A stretch of DNA of 64,000 nt from Caulobacter endophyticus (GCF_003116815.1 NZ_QDKQ01000065.1:1-64000), one strand, 5' to 3'; positions 25,790 through 34,350 are shown, counted from the stretch's first letter. Notes: generated from the letters alone by a model not told the origin. Numbers and translations: made by a program.

Positions 25790-27619
25790 ATGGACACCCG
25801 CAATCGGTGGGGGCGGCTGGCGGCCGCGCTCGGCTGCGCCGGCATGACCCTGGCGGCCTCTCCGGCCCTTTCGGCGCCCTCGTCGCAGGCCTTTCGCGAC
25901 CGGCTTCCGCAGGACGAGGTGATCTATTTCGTGCTGGCCGACCGCTTCGCCAACGGCGATCCTTCCAACGATCGCGGCGGCCACTCGGGCGATCGCCTGG
26001 CCACCGGCTATGACCCTGCCGACAAGGGGTTCTTCCACGGCGGCGACTTCAAGGGCCTGACGGGCAAGCTCGACTATGTGCAGGGTCTGGGCGCGACGGC
26101 GATCTGGCTGGCGCCGATCTTCGTCAACAAGCCGGTGCAGGGACCCCGGGGCCAGGAAAGCGCCGCCTACCACGGCTACTGGATCACCGACTTCACCGAC
26201 GTCGACCCGCATCTGGGAACCAAGGCCGACTTCAAGGCCCTGGTCGACGCCGCCCATGCGCGGGGGATGAAGGTCTATCTCGACATCGTCATCAACCACA
26301 CCGCCGACGTCATCAAGCTGAGGGAGTGCGAGGGCCGGCGCTGCGAATACCGGAGCAAGGCCGACTATCCGGTCTCGCGCCGAGGCGGCGTGTCGGGCGC
26401 GGCGATCAACGCCGGCTTCGCGGGCGATGACGACGGCTCGGAAGGCAATTTCGCAAAGCTGAACCGGCCGGACTTCGCCTACACGCCCTATGTCCCGGCC
26501 GCCGAGGCCGGGATCAAGAAGCCCGACTGGCTGAACGATCCCATCTACTATCATAACCGCGGCGAGAGCGATTTCGTCGGCGAGAGCTCGCTCTATGGCG
26601 ACTTCGCCGGGCTCGACGACCTCTATACCGAGCATCCGCGCGTGGTGGCCGGCTTCATCGACATCTATGGTAAGTGGATCGACGATTTCGGGATCGACGG
26701 CTTTCGCGTCGACACTGCCCGGCATGTGAACCCGCAGTTCTGGCGGGCCTTCGTGCCGGCCATGCGGGAGCGGGCTGCAAAGCGCGGCATCCCCAACTTC
26801 CACATCTTCGCCGAGATCGCCGATCCCGATCCGGTGGCCCTGGCCCGCTCGACCGTGGTCGACGGCTTTCCGGCCGCGCTGGACTTCGCCTTCCAGCAGG
26901 CGGCGACCGAGACCGTCGCGGGCAAGGCCGGGACCGATCGCTTCGCCCGGCTCTATGCCGCCGACGCGCTCTATCGCGGCGGCGAGGCGGCGGGGCCGCA
27001 GATCCCGACCTTCCTGGGCAACCACGACATGGGGCGCTTCGGCCGCCGGCTGCTGGCCGGCCATCCGGAAGCGTCCGATGCAGAGCTGGTCCAGCGCAAC
27101 GTGCTGGCCCACGCCATGCTGATGTTCCTGCGCGGCGCCCCGACCCTCTACTACGGCGACGAGCAGGGCTTCACCGGCGACGGCGACGACAAGGACGCCC
27201 GCGAGGACATGTTCGCCAGCAAGGTCGCCGTCTACAACGACAACCGGCTGATCGGCGGCAAGGGCGGCTCGGCCGACCGCTATGACGCCGGCGCGCCGCT
27301 CTATCGCGCCATTTCCGGCATGGCCAAGGTCCGCGCCGCCGAGCCCGCTCTGCGGTCCGGCCGCCAGGTGATCCGCGCCGCCGGCGACAAGCCCGGCCTG
27401 CTGGCCGTCTCCCGCATCCTCCAGGGCCGCGAGGTCCTGGTCCTGTTCAACACCGGCGCGGCGCCGGTGGACGCCCAGGTCGAGGTCGAGACGACCTCGG
27501 CGGCCTGGCGCTCGGCCGTCGGCGCCTGCGCGCCGGCCGCCGCCGCGCCCGGCAGCTATCGCGTGACCATCGCGCCGCTCGACTACAAGATCTGCGTCTC
27601 GGAGGGCGCGCACCAGTGA
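25790..27619 (+). CDS. GH13 alpha-amylase, exported
   Basis: This 609-residue enzyme has a signal peptide ending near ALSAPSS, then a GH13 barrel. Catalytic residues fit Asp308 in GFRVDTARH, Glu342 in IFAEIAD and Asp413 in LGNHDM; DIVINH is the region-I motif. It should cut alpha-1,4 links of starch or dextrins in the periplasm or outside the cell. A C-terminal beta domain covers the last 100 residues. The ATG at 25790 follows GGAGGGG; an upstream ATG at 25775 is possible. The stop overlaps the alpha-glucosidase GTG start. Confidence 0.92.
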   Translation: MDTRNRWGRLAAALGCAGMTLAASPALSAPSSQAFRDRLPQDEVIYFVLADRFANGDPSNDRGGHSGDRLATGYDPADKGFFHGGDFKGLTGKLDYVQGLGATAIWLAPIFVNKPVQGPRGQESAAYHGYWITDFTDVDPHLGTKADFKALVDAAHARGMKVYLDIVINHTADVIKLRECEGRRCEYRSKADYPVSRRGGVSGAAINAGFAGDDDGSEGNFAKLNRPDFAYTPYVPAAEAGIKKPDWLNDPIYYHNRGESDFVGESSLYGDFAGLDDLYTEHPRVVAGFIDIYGKWIDDFGIDGFRVDTARHVNPQFWRAFVPAMRERAAKRGIPNFHIFAEIADPDPVALARSTVVDGFPAALDFAFQQAATETVAGKAGTDRFARLYAADALYRGGEAAGPQIPTFLGNHDMGRFGRRLLAGHPEASDAELVQRNVLAHAMLMFLRGAPTLYYGDEQGFTGDGDDKDAREDMFASKVAVYNDNRLIGGKGGSADRYDAGAPLYRAISGMAKVRAAEPALRSGRQVIRAAGDKPGLLAVSRILQGREVLVLFNTGAAPVDAQVEVETTSAAWRSAVGACAPAAAAPGSYRVTIAPLDYKICVSEGAHQ

Positions 27620-29250
27620 CCATCGACAGTCTGGCCAACACCGCCGCGTATCCCGTTTCCGCAAGCAGCGCCGAATGGTGGCGCGGGGCGGTGATCTATC
27701 AGGTCTATCCGCGCAGCTACGCCGACTCCAACGACGACGGGGTGGGCGATCTGCGAGGCGTCGCCGCGCGTCTCGAGCACATCGCCTCGCTGGGCGTGCA
27801 GGCGATCTGGCTGTCGCCGTTCTTCGCCTCGCCGATGAAGGACTTCGGCTACGACGTTTCGGACTATCGCGACGTCGACCCGATCTTCGGAACCCTGGCC
27901 GACTTCGACGTCCTGATCGAAAAGGCCCACCGCCTGGGCGTGAAGATCATCATCGATCTGGTGTTCTCGCACACCAGCGACGAGCACGCCTGGTTCGCCC
28001 AGAGCCGCGAAAGCCGAGATAATCCGTATACGGATTGGTACGTCTGGGCCGACGCCAAGCCCGACGGCTCGCCGCCGTCGAACTGGCAGTCGGTGTTCGG
28101 TGGTCCGGCCTGGACCTGGGACGCACGGCGCGGCCAGTACTACATGCACAACTTCCTGGCCTCGCAGCCGCAGCTGAACCTGCACAATCCGAAAGTGCAG
28201 GAGGCCCTGCTCGACATCACCCGCTTCTGGCTGGAGCGCGGGGTGGACGGCTTCCGCTTCGACGCCATCAACTTCTCGATGCACGACCCGGCCCTGCGGG
28301 ACAATCCGCCCCTGCCGCCGGGCGGCAAGCGCACGCGGCCGTTCGACTTTCAGGACAAGGTCTTCAACCAGGGCCATCCGGACATTCCGCAGTTCCTCTC
28401 CCGCCTGCGAGCCCTGACCGACCAGTACGAAGGCCGGTTCTCGGTGGCCGAGATCGGCGGCGACCGGGCCGACGAGGAGATGAAGCTGTTCACGGCTGGC
28501 GAGGACCGGCTGAACAGCGCCTACAGCTTTCTCTACCTCTATGCCGACGAGCTGAAGGACGAACTGGTGCGCTTCGGCGCGACCTCGTGGCCGGGCCATG
28601 AGGGCGAGGGCTGGCCGTCCTGGACCTTCTCCAACCACGACGCCCCGCGCGCGGTGTCGCGCTGGGCGCGCGGCCGCGACCGCAAGGCCTTCGCCGAGAT
28701 GGGCCTGCTGCTGCTGATGACCCTGCGCGGCAACGTCTTCGTCTACCAGGGCGAGGAGTTGGGCCTGCCGCAGGCCCACGTGCCGTTCGAGCGCCTGGTC
28801 GACCCCGAGGCCATCGCCAACTGGCCCCAGACCCTGGGCCGCGACGGGGCCCGCACGCCGATGCCGTGGACGGCCGGGGCTGTGAACGCCGGCTTCTCCA
28901 CCGTCGAGCCGTGGCTGCCGGTCGATCCGGAGCACCTGCCCCTGGCGGTCGACGCCCAGGAGGCCGATCCCGCCTCGACCCTGCACGTCGCCCGCCGGCT
29001 GATCGGCCTGCGCGCGAAGTGGCCGGCGCTGCGCACCGGCGGCATGCACCTCGTGGACACCAACACCCCGCTGCTGGTGTTCGAGCGCGGCGAGGGCGAG
29101 GCCGCGATGCTGTGCGTGTTCAACATCGGCTTCGAGGCCGTGGCCTGGGACCTGCCGGAAGGCTGGGCGGTGGTCGACAGCGTCAACCTCGGCGCGCCGG
29201 GCTCGGTGCCGCCGCTGGGCGGCCTGCTGGCGAAGCGGGGCGCTGCGTGA
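27616..29250 (+). CDS. GH13 alpha-glucosidase, cytoplasmic
   Basis: The 544-residue enzyme has no signal peptide and begins WWRGAVIYQVYPRSYADSND after a short leader, the typical start of GH13 subfamily 23 or similar oligo-glucosidases. Catalytic residues are Asp216 in GFRFDAINF, Glu279 in VAEIGGD and Asp342 in FSNHDAPR. It would hydrolyse maltose and short maltodextrins to glucose in the cytoplasm. The GTG at 27616 overlaps the amylase stop TGA, a sign of coupling. The gene is followed by a palindromic repeat at 29254-29367 and the convergent LacI gene. Confidence 0.92.
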   Translation: MTIDSLANTAAYPVSASSAEWWRGAVIYQVYPRSYADSNDDGVGDLRGVAARLEHIASLGVQAIWLSPFFASPMKDFGYDVSDYRDVDPIFGTLADFDVLIEKAHRLGVKIIIDLVFSHTSDEHAWFAQSRESRDNPYTDWYVWADAKPDGSPPSNWQSVFGGPAWTWDARRGQYYMHNFLASQPQLNLHNPKVQEALLDITRFWLERGVDGFRFDAINFSMHDPALRDNPPLPPGGKRTRPFDFQDKVFNQGHPDIPQFLSRLRALTDQYEGRFSVAEIGGDRADEEMKLFTAGEDRLNSAYSFLYLYADELKDELVRFGATSWPGHEGEGWPSWTFSNHDAPRAVSRWARGRDRKAFAEMGLLLLMTLRGNVFVYQGEELGLPQAHVPFERLVDPEAIANWPQTLGRDGARTPMPWTAGAVNAGFSTVEPWLPVDPEHLPLAVDAQEADPASTLHVARRLIGLRAKWPALRTGGMHLVDTNTPLLVFERGEGEAAMLCVFNIGFEAVAWDLPEGWAVVDSVNLGAPGSVPPLGGLLAKRGAA

Positions 29251-29253
29251 AAG

Positions 29254-29367
29254 CCCTCCCCCTCGATGGGGGAGGGTTGGGTGGGGGTGAACCCACGCAG
29301 GCCGCTTGGCTTGGCCAGCGCCGCGTCACCCCCATCCCCGACCCTTGCCCCATCAGGGGGGAAGAGG
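29254..29367. repeat. Dispersed palindromic repeat between the glucosidase and LacI genes
   Basis: CCCTCCCCC and GGGGGAGGG form an inner hairpin at 29254-29276. TTGGGTGGGGGTGA at 29277-29290 faces TCACCCCCATCCCCG about 35 bases later, and the end is CCCCATCAGGGGGG. The layout is that of intergenic palindromic elements common in Caulobacterales. Confidence 0.75.
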
Positions 29368-29372
29368 GATTT

Positions 29373-30386
29373 CTAACCCCCGCAGCTTTCCCGGACGATC
29401 AGGTCCGTCGGCACCCGCTCGCTCCGGCTGGCCCCCTGGCCGCTGGCGTCCAGCAGCTTCGACACCATCAGCCGACCGGCCTTGGCCGTGTCCTGCGAAA
29501 TGGTCGACAGGGCCGGGCTGGAGTAGCGGGCGAAGGGGACGTCGTCGTAGCCGATCACCGACACGTCGCCGGGGACCGACAGGCCCGCATGCTGCAGGGC
29601 CCTGATGGCGCCCAAGGCGATCAGGTCGGAGGCGGCCACGACGCCGTCGAACTTCACGCCGCGCTGAATGAGGGAGTCGATGCTGGCCTCGGCCGACTCG
29701 ACCTCGAAGTGGGCCGGCACGATCAGGTCGGGATCGACGCCCAGGCCGAACTGCTCGACCGCGTCGAGATAGCCGCGGTGGCGCTGCATGGCCTCGGGCG
29801 CCTCGGTGTCGCCCAGGAAGACGATGCGCTTGCGGCCCAGGCGCGCCAGGTGCAGCGTCGCGCGCCTGGCGCCCAGGGGGTTGTCCGAACCCACAGAGCA
29901 ATAGGCCTGGTCGGGCAACTGCGCGCCCCAGACCACGAAGCGGGCTTCGGTCTCGGCCAGGCGGTTGAAGGCGGTGTGCAGCCAGGATTGGCCGAGGAAA
30001 ATCACCCCGTCGGCACGGCTGGTGGTCATGGCCGCCGACAGGTCCTCGAAGCTGCCCGGGGCCACGTGGCTGACCAGGATATCGCAGCCACGCTCGCGCG
30101 CGGCCTCGCCGACGCCGGCGAACAGTTCGAGGAAGAACGGGTCCGACAGCCGGCCCTCGCGGTGCTGGGGACGCGGCACGACGATGGCGATCGTGCCCTC
30201 GGCGCCGATCGGCCCGGCGGGCATGTAGCGGCGGAACGGATAGTCCATCTCCCGCGCCAGCTTCCAGATCAGCTGCTTGGTGCGCTGGTTGACGGCGGGG
30301 CTGTCGTTCAGCGCCCGCGAGGCGGTGGAGATCGAGACGCCGGCCATCCTGGCCAGGTCTTCCAGACGCGTCGCCCCCTTGCTCAC
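29373..30386 (-). CDS. malR: LacI-family transcriptional regulator, MalR-like
   Basis: The 337-residue regulator has the LacI helix-turn-helix at its N-terminus (LEDLARMAGVSISTASRALN) and hinge, then a periplasmic-binding-like effector domain with SRADGVIFLG and DVSVIGYDDVPFARYSSPAL. The GTG at 30386 gives the standard short N-terminus; the open frame continues upstream for 45 codons without family character. It is divergent from the GH97 gene and probably represses the mal genes in the absence of a maltodextrin-derived inducer. TTGC-N-GCAA lies in the shared upstream region. Confidence 0.9.
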   Translation of the reverse strand: MSKGATRLEDLARMAGVSISTASRALNDSPAVNQRTKQLIWKLAREMDYPFRRYMPAGPIGAEGTIAIVVPRPQHREGRLSDPFFLELFAGVGEAARERGCDILVSHVAPGSFEDLSAAMTTSRADGVIFLGQSWLHTAFNRLAETEARFVVWGAQLPDQAYCSVGSDNPLGARRATLHLARLGRKRIVFLGDTEAPEAMQRHRGYLDAVEQFGLGVDPDLIVPAHFEVESAEASIDSLIQRGVKFDGVVAASDLIALGAIRALQHAGLSVPGDVSVIGYDDVPFARYSSPALSTISQDTAKAGRLMVSKLLDASGQGASRSERVPTDLIVRESCGG

Positions 30387-30427
30387 GGTGTCCCGTCCCC
30401 GTCGGCTCTGGCGCCAAGGATTGCTGA

Positions 30428-30446
30428 TGCAAAACTTGCCGCAAAA
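30428..30446. promoter_or_regulatory. Candidate operator between malR and the GH97 gene
   Basis: TTGCCGCAA at 30436-30444 is a TTGC-N-GCAA dyad. TGCAAAA at 30428 and CGCAAAA at 30440 are half-sites 12 bases apart. The cluster is 41 bases from the LacI start and about 80 from the GH97 start, so it could control both. Confidence 0.5.
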
Positions 30447-30523
30447 TTTTTCACTGACCTGTTTAACACATCGCCCGTCGCGCTTGGCAAGTGCGGCGAG
30501 GCGAGGATTTGGGGAGTTCAAGC

Positions 30524-32557
30524 ATGATCCTGCGCCTTCTCGCCGTGGCCGTCCTGGCCCTGGCGGCTTCGCCCGCGCTCGCGGCCGTCACGGCGACCGC
30601 GGCCTCGCCCGACAAGGTGCTGAGCGTGACGGTGACCACCGACAACGACGGCCAGCCAATCTATTCGGTCAGCCGCCTGGGGCGGCCGGTGGTGGCCCCG
30701 TCGAAGCTGGGTTTCATCCTGGTCGACGCCCCCAAGCTGCAGCGCAATTTCGAGGTTGCGGACCAGCAGACCCGCAGCGTCGACGAGACCTGGGACCTGC
30801 CCTGGGGCGAGCGCAAGAGCGTGCGCAACCGCTTCAACGAGTTGCGCGTGAGCCTGGTCGAGAAGACCCCGCTGCACCGCCGCCTGGACGTGGTGTTCCG
30901 GCTCTATGACGACGGCCTGGGCTTCCGCTACGAGTTCCCAGAGCAGCCGAACCTGCAGGCCGCCCGCATCGGCGAGGAACTGACCGAGTTTTCCCTGGTC
31001 GACGAGGCCACGGCCTGGTGGATCCCGGCCTATGAGTGGAACCGCGAGGAATATCTCTACAACACCACGCCGGTCGAAGAGGTCAGCGTCGCCCAGACGC
31101 CGATGACCCTGCGCACCAAGGATGGTTTGCACGTCTCGATCCACGAGGCCTCGCTCGTGGATTACGCCGGCATGAACCTGGCCCGCGCTCAGGATCGCCG
31201 CTTCCGCGCCAGCCTGACGCCGGGGATCGGCGAGGCCAAGGTCGAGCGCGCCCTGCCGTTCCCGACGCCCTGGCGCACCCTGCAGATCGCCGACAGCGCC
31301 GGCGGCCTGGTGACCTCCAGCCTGATCCTGAATCTCAACGAGCCCAACAGGCTGGGCGACGTCTCGTGGATCAAGCCGATGAAATATGTCGGCGTCTGGT
31401 GGGAGATGCATCTGGACCACAAGACCTGGGGCTCGGGTCCCAAGCACGGCGCGACCAATAACAACGTCATGCGCCACATCGACTTCGCCGCGAAACACGG
31501 CCTGGGCGGGGTGCTGGTCGAGGGCTGGAACAAGGGCTGGGACGGCGCCTGGTTCGCCGACGGCTCGGAGTTCAGCTTCACGCAGTCCTATCCCGACTTC
31601 GATCTTGCGAAGCTGACCGACTACGCCCGCAAGAAGGGCGTCGTCCTGATCGGCCACCACGAGACGGCCGGCAACACCGTCGTCTACGAGCGCCAGATGG
31701 AGGCCGCCTTCGATCTCTACAAGTCGGTGGGCGTGCCGGCCGTGAAGACCGGATATGTGGCCGACGCCGGCGGCGCCCAGGTGCTGGGTGCGGACGGCAA
31801 GACCCATTTCGCCTGGCATGAGAGCCAGCCGATGGCGCGGCATCACCTGCGGGTGCTCGAGGCGGCCGCCAGGCGCCAGATCGCCATCAACGCCCACGAG
31901 CCGATCAAGGACACGGGCCTGCGCCGCACCTATCCCAACTGGATCAGCCGCGAGGGCGCGCGGGGCATGGAGTTCAGCGCCTGGGGCCAGCCGGGCAATC
32001 CGCCCGAGCACGAGGCCAACCTCGTCTTCACCCGCCTGCTGGCCGGACCGATGGACTATACGCCGGGCATCTTCGGCATGAAGACCAAGGCCCCCGACGG
32101 CGTGGCCACCACCTGGGCCAAGCAACTGGCGCTGTACGTGGTGATCTACAGCCCGATCCAGATGGCCGCCGACCTGCTCGAGAACTACGAGGCCAATCCC
32201 AAGCCGTTCAAGTTCATCGAGGACGTGCCTGTCGACTGGGCCGACACCAAGGTCGTCAACGGCGAGATCGGCGACTTCGTCACCATCGCCCGCAAGGACC
32301 GCAAGAGCGACGACTGGTACCTGGGCGCGATCAGCGACGAGCAGGGCCGGGTGCTTTCGGCGCCTCTGTCGTTCCTGGATCCGGGCCGCAAGTACCGCGC
32401 CGAGATCTATCGCGACGGTGAGGCGGCCGACTGGAAGACCGCCCCGCAGGACATCGTCATCGAGGCCCGCGAGGTCACGGCGGCCGATGTGCTGGAGCTG
32501 AAACTGGCTCCCGGCGGCGGCCAGGCGATCCGGTTCGTGGCGCTCGGGAAGCGCTAG
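30524..32557 (+). CDS. GH97 glycoside hydrolase (alpha-glucosidase type)
   Basis: The 677-residue exported enzyme has a signal peptide (MILRLLAVAVLALAASPALA). The N-terminal beta-supersandwich (DKVLSVTVTTDNDG to about residue 280) is followed by the GH97 barrel with VGVWWEMHLDHKTW, VLVEGWNKGWD, GHHETAGNT and INAHEPIKDTG, and a C-terminal domain. Family members are calcium-dependent and include inverting alpha-glucosidases (SusB type) and retaining alpha-galactosidases; context favours alpha-glucosidase. GGGGAG lies upstream of the chosen ATG. A terminator at 32566-32602 follows. Confidence 0.92.
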   Translation: MILRLLAVAVLALAASPALAAVTATAASPDKVLSVTVTTDNDGQPIYSVSRLGRPVVAPSKLGFILVDAPKLQRNFEVADQQTRSVDETWDLPWGERKSVRNRFNELRVSLVEKTPLHRRLDVVFRLYDDGLGFRYEFPEQPNLQAARIGEELTEFSLVDEATAWWIPAYEWNREEYLYNTTPVEEVSVAQTPMTLRTKDGLHVSIHEASLVDYAGMNLARAQDRRFRASLTPGIGEAKVERALPFPTPWRTLQIADSAGGLVTSSLILNLNEPNRLGDVSWIKPMKYVGVWWEMHLDHKTWGSGPKHGATNNNVMRHIDFAAKHGLGGVLVEGWNKGWDGAWFADGSEFSFTQSYPDFDLAKLTDYARKKGVVLIGHHETAGNTVVYERQMEAAFDLYKSVGVPAVKTGYVADAGGAQVLGADGKTHFAWHESQPMARHHLRVLEAAARRQIAINAHEPIKDTGLRRTYPNWISREGARGMEFSAWGQPGNPPEHEANLVFTRLLAGPMDYTPGIFGMKTKAPDGVATTWAKQLALYVVIYSPIQMAADLLENYEANPKPFKFIEDVPVDWADTKVVNGEIGDFVTIARKDRKSDDWYLGAISDEQGRVLSAPLSFLDPGRKYRAEIYRDGEAADWKTAPQDIVIEAREVTAADVLELKLAPGGGQAIRFVALGKR

Positions 32558-32565
32558 GTCTCTCC

Positions 32566-32602
32566 CCCGTAAAATCCCCGCTTCCGCGGGGGTTTTTACG
32601 GG
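32566..32602. terminator. Bidirectional terminator between GH97 and the reductase gene
   Basis: CCCGTAAAA-TCCCCGC pairs with GCGGGGG-TTTTTACGGG around a TTCC loop. A/T tracts on both sides make it usable by both convergent genes. Confidence 0.85.
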
Positions 32603-32609
32603 TAGGGGA

Positions 32610-33503
32610 TCACCCGAACACCAGCGACCGATGGGCGCCCACGCCCGCCAGCACGCCGTCGGCCGAGGCCAGGGTGGCGTTGTGGTTGGCCCGCGCGGCG
32701 TCGCCGGCGGCGAAGACGCCCGGCACGCTGGTGGCCTTCCAGTCGTCGACGCTGATCATCGGTCCCAGCGGGCCGTCCTCCAGCGCGCAGCCCAGGCGCT
32801 CGGCCAGGGGGCTGGCCATGCGCACGGTGGGCGAGGCGAAGATCGCCTCGATGGCCACGATGCGGCCATCGGCGAGGCGCGCGCCCGACAGGTCCGGCTC
32901 GTCGCCCAGCAGCTCGACCACCGGAACCTCCTCGATCGCCACGCCGCGCGCGGCCAGCTGGCCTCGTATGTCGGCGTCGATCGGCAGGCCCTGGCTGAAC
33001 AGGGTGGTGGGGCCCCAGTCGGGGATCATCAGGGCCTTGTGCAGATCCATCGCGCCGCTGGCCAGCACGCCCAACCTGCGGTCGCGGGCCTCGTAGCCGT
33101 GGCAGTAGGGGCAGTGCAGCACGGTCGCGCCCCAGCGGGGTTTCAGGCCCGGTATCTCGGGCAGCTGGTCTGCGACGCCGGTGGCCAGCACCAGGCGCTT
33201 GCTCCGCAGGGTGCGGCCATCGCCCAGCGCCACGGCGAAACCGTCGCTGTCCGTCCCGGCGTCGCGCGCCTCGCCCTCGACGAACGCGACGGTGGGGTAG
33301 CCGGCCAGCTGGCGGCGGGCCTCGCGCAGGATGTCGAACGGCGCCTTGCCGTCCTGGCCGAGGAAGCCGTGCGAGGCGTCGGCGAAGCGGTTGCGCGGCA
33401 GGCCGGCGTCGACCACCAGCACGTCGCGGCGGGCGCGGGCCAGCTGCATGGCGGCGGACAAGCCAGCGAAGCTGCCGCCGACGACGATGACGTCATGACT
33501 CAT
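32610..33503 (-). CDS. Thioredoxin-reductase-like FAD/NAD(P) oxidoreductase
   Basis: This 297-residue flavoprotein has an N-terminal FAD motif VIVVGGSFAGLSAA and a redox-type CPYC in LHCPYCHGYE near residue 132. The second nucleotide site has the form RLGVLASGAMDLHK, without a clear GxGxxA core. The final AAGDAARANHNATLASADG contacts FAD. Enzymes of this branch resemble thioredoxin reductase but their acceptor is unknown. Its start overlaps the stop of the Rrf2 gene by 11 bases, so the two form an operon, probably one redox-responsive unit inserted in the mal island. Confidence 0.88.
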   Translation of the reverse strand: MSHDVIVVGGSFAGLSAAMQLARARRDVLVVDAGLPRNRFADASHGFLGQDGKAPFDILREARRQLAGYPTVAFVEGEARDAGTDSDGFAVALGDGRTLRSKRLVLATGVADQLPEIPGLKPRWGATVLHCPYCHGYEARDRRLGVLASGAMDLHKALMIPDWGPTTLFSQGLPIDADIRGQLAARGVAIEEVPVVELLGDEPDLSGARLADGRIVAIEAIFASPTVRMASPLAERLGCALEDGPLGPMISVDDWKATSVPGVFAAGDAARANHNATLASADGVLAGVGAHRSLVFG

Positions 33504-33957
33504 GATGGGGATCCTTGCAGCCGGCCGCCTGCAGCACGACGCGGCGCGGGCCGATCTGGGCGGCCAGGTCCGCCAGGGTGATCCTGGAGAGGCACTCGTC
33601 CAGCAGGCGGCGCGCTTCGGCCACGGCGTCGTCCAGGGCGGCGTTGACCGCCCGCTCGACCATGCAGCCGGGGCTTTCCTCGGCCTTGCCCAGCGCCAGC
33701 AGCGGTTCGTCCAGCGCCGCCTGGATGTCGGCCAGGGTGACGGCGTCCAGCGGCCTCAGCAGGGTCCAGCCGCCGCCGTGGCCCTTGGTCGAGCCCACGA
33801 TGCCGGCATCGCGCAGGCCCGCGAAGGTGCGGCGGATGACCACCGGATTGGTCGCGGCCCACGAGGCCAGGACGTCCGAAGTCAGGGCCTTGTCGGCCTG
33901 TTCGGCCATGTGCAGCAGCACGTGCAGGGCGACGGAGAGGCGGCTGTTCCGTTTCAT
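33493..33957 (-). CDS. Rrf2-family transcriptional regulator
   Basis: The 154-residue winged-helix regulator begins MKRNSRLSVALHVLLHMAEQ and contains TSDVLASWAATNPVVIRRTF and STKGHGGGWTLLRPL, the typical Rrf2 pattern. It lacks the three-Cys cluster of IscR/NsrR and has only two Cys (ESPGCMV and AAGCKD), which might sense redox state as a pair. I chose the ATG at 33957; upstream in-frame codons cover its own operator. It overlaps the reductase gene, and a palindrome at 33958-33974 touches the start codon. Confidence 0.9.
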   Translation of the reverse strand: MKRNSRLSVALHVLLHMAEQADKALTSDVLASWAATNPVVIRRTFAGLRDAGIVGSTKGHGGGWTLLRPLDAVTLADIQAALDEPLLALGKAEESPGCMVERAVNAALDDAVAEARRLLDECLSRITLADLAAQIGPRRVVLQAAGCKDPHHES

Positions 33958-33974
33958 GTAATCATATATGTTAC
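33958..33974. promoter_or_regulatory. Candidate Rrf2 operator
   Basis: GTAATCATATATGTTAC is a near-perfect dyad with arms GTAA/TTAC and the core CATATATG. It abuts the Rrf2 start codon. Autorepression is inferred from position and from the AT-rich dyads recognised by Rrf2 proteins. Confidence 0.6.
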
Positions 33975-34046
33975 GTGATGGGGCGAGGTGCAAGGGGACG
34001 AGTTTCCCGTTGGGCGCTTGGTTTCCCTCAGGTCGCCTTCCTGGGG

Positions 34047-34141
34047 CTTGCGCCCAGGATCCATCGCGCCGCCGCTCAGACATGGATGGCTGGTGGGGCT
34101 TCGCGGCTGAACCATGGACCCTGGGCGCAAGGACCGGGGAG
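34047..34141. repeat. Inverted repeat, intergenic palindromic element
   Basis: CTTGCGCCCAGGATCCAT at 34047-34064 is the reverse complement of 34124-34141 with one mismatch; 59 bases separate the arms. The layout resembles small dispersed repeats, and no other copy was found in this window. Confidence 0.6.
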
Positions 34142-34305
34142 GCGATTCTGGTGATGCAAATTTATGAGAATTATTGCTGCGACATAGATTGGCCGAAGGC
34201 GGTGGCATCGCGGGGTGCGGGGCCATGGATGTTCGGTTTGTCGTCCATATGACCCGATGGGCGGGCCAAAATGCCCACTTCCTCATTGCATCCCCCGTCG
34301 CCCCA

Positions 34306-34350
34306 TGCGCAAATGCGCCTCGCAAAGCGCATTGCAAATATTTGCGCAAG
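34306..34350. promoter_or_regulatory. Candidate LacI-family operator cluster upstream of the symporter
   Basis: YGCAAA half-sites start at 34308, 34321 and 34333. GCAAATATTTGC at 34334-34345 is a perfect dyad and TTGCGCAA follows at 34342-34349, the same palindrome as near malA. The cluster ends 38 bases before the symporter start. Confidence 0.5.

Noticed and set aside
25588-25845. An 85-codon minus-strand frame near the amylase start
   Set aside because: It overlaps the amylase N-terminus antisense, is rich in Arg and Ser, and lacks a start signal.
33968-34252. A 94-codon plus-strand frame between the Rrf2 and symporter genes
   Set aside because: It covers the Rrf2 operator end and the inverted repeat, has no ribosome binding site, and its composition is unlike the coding neighbours.
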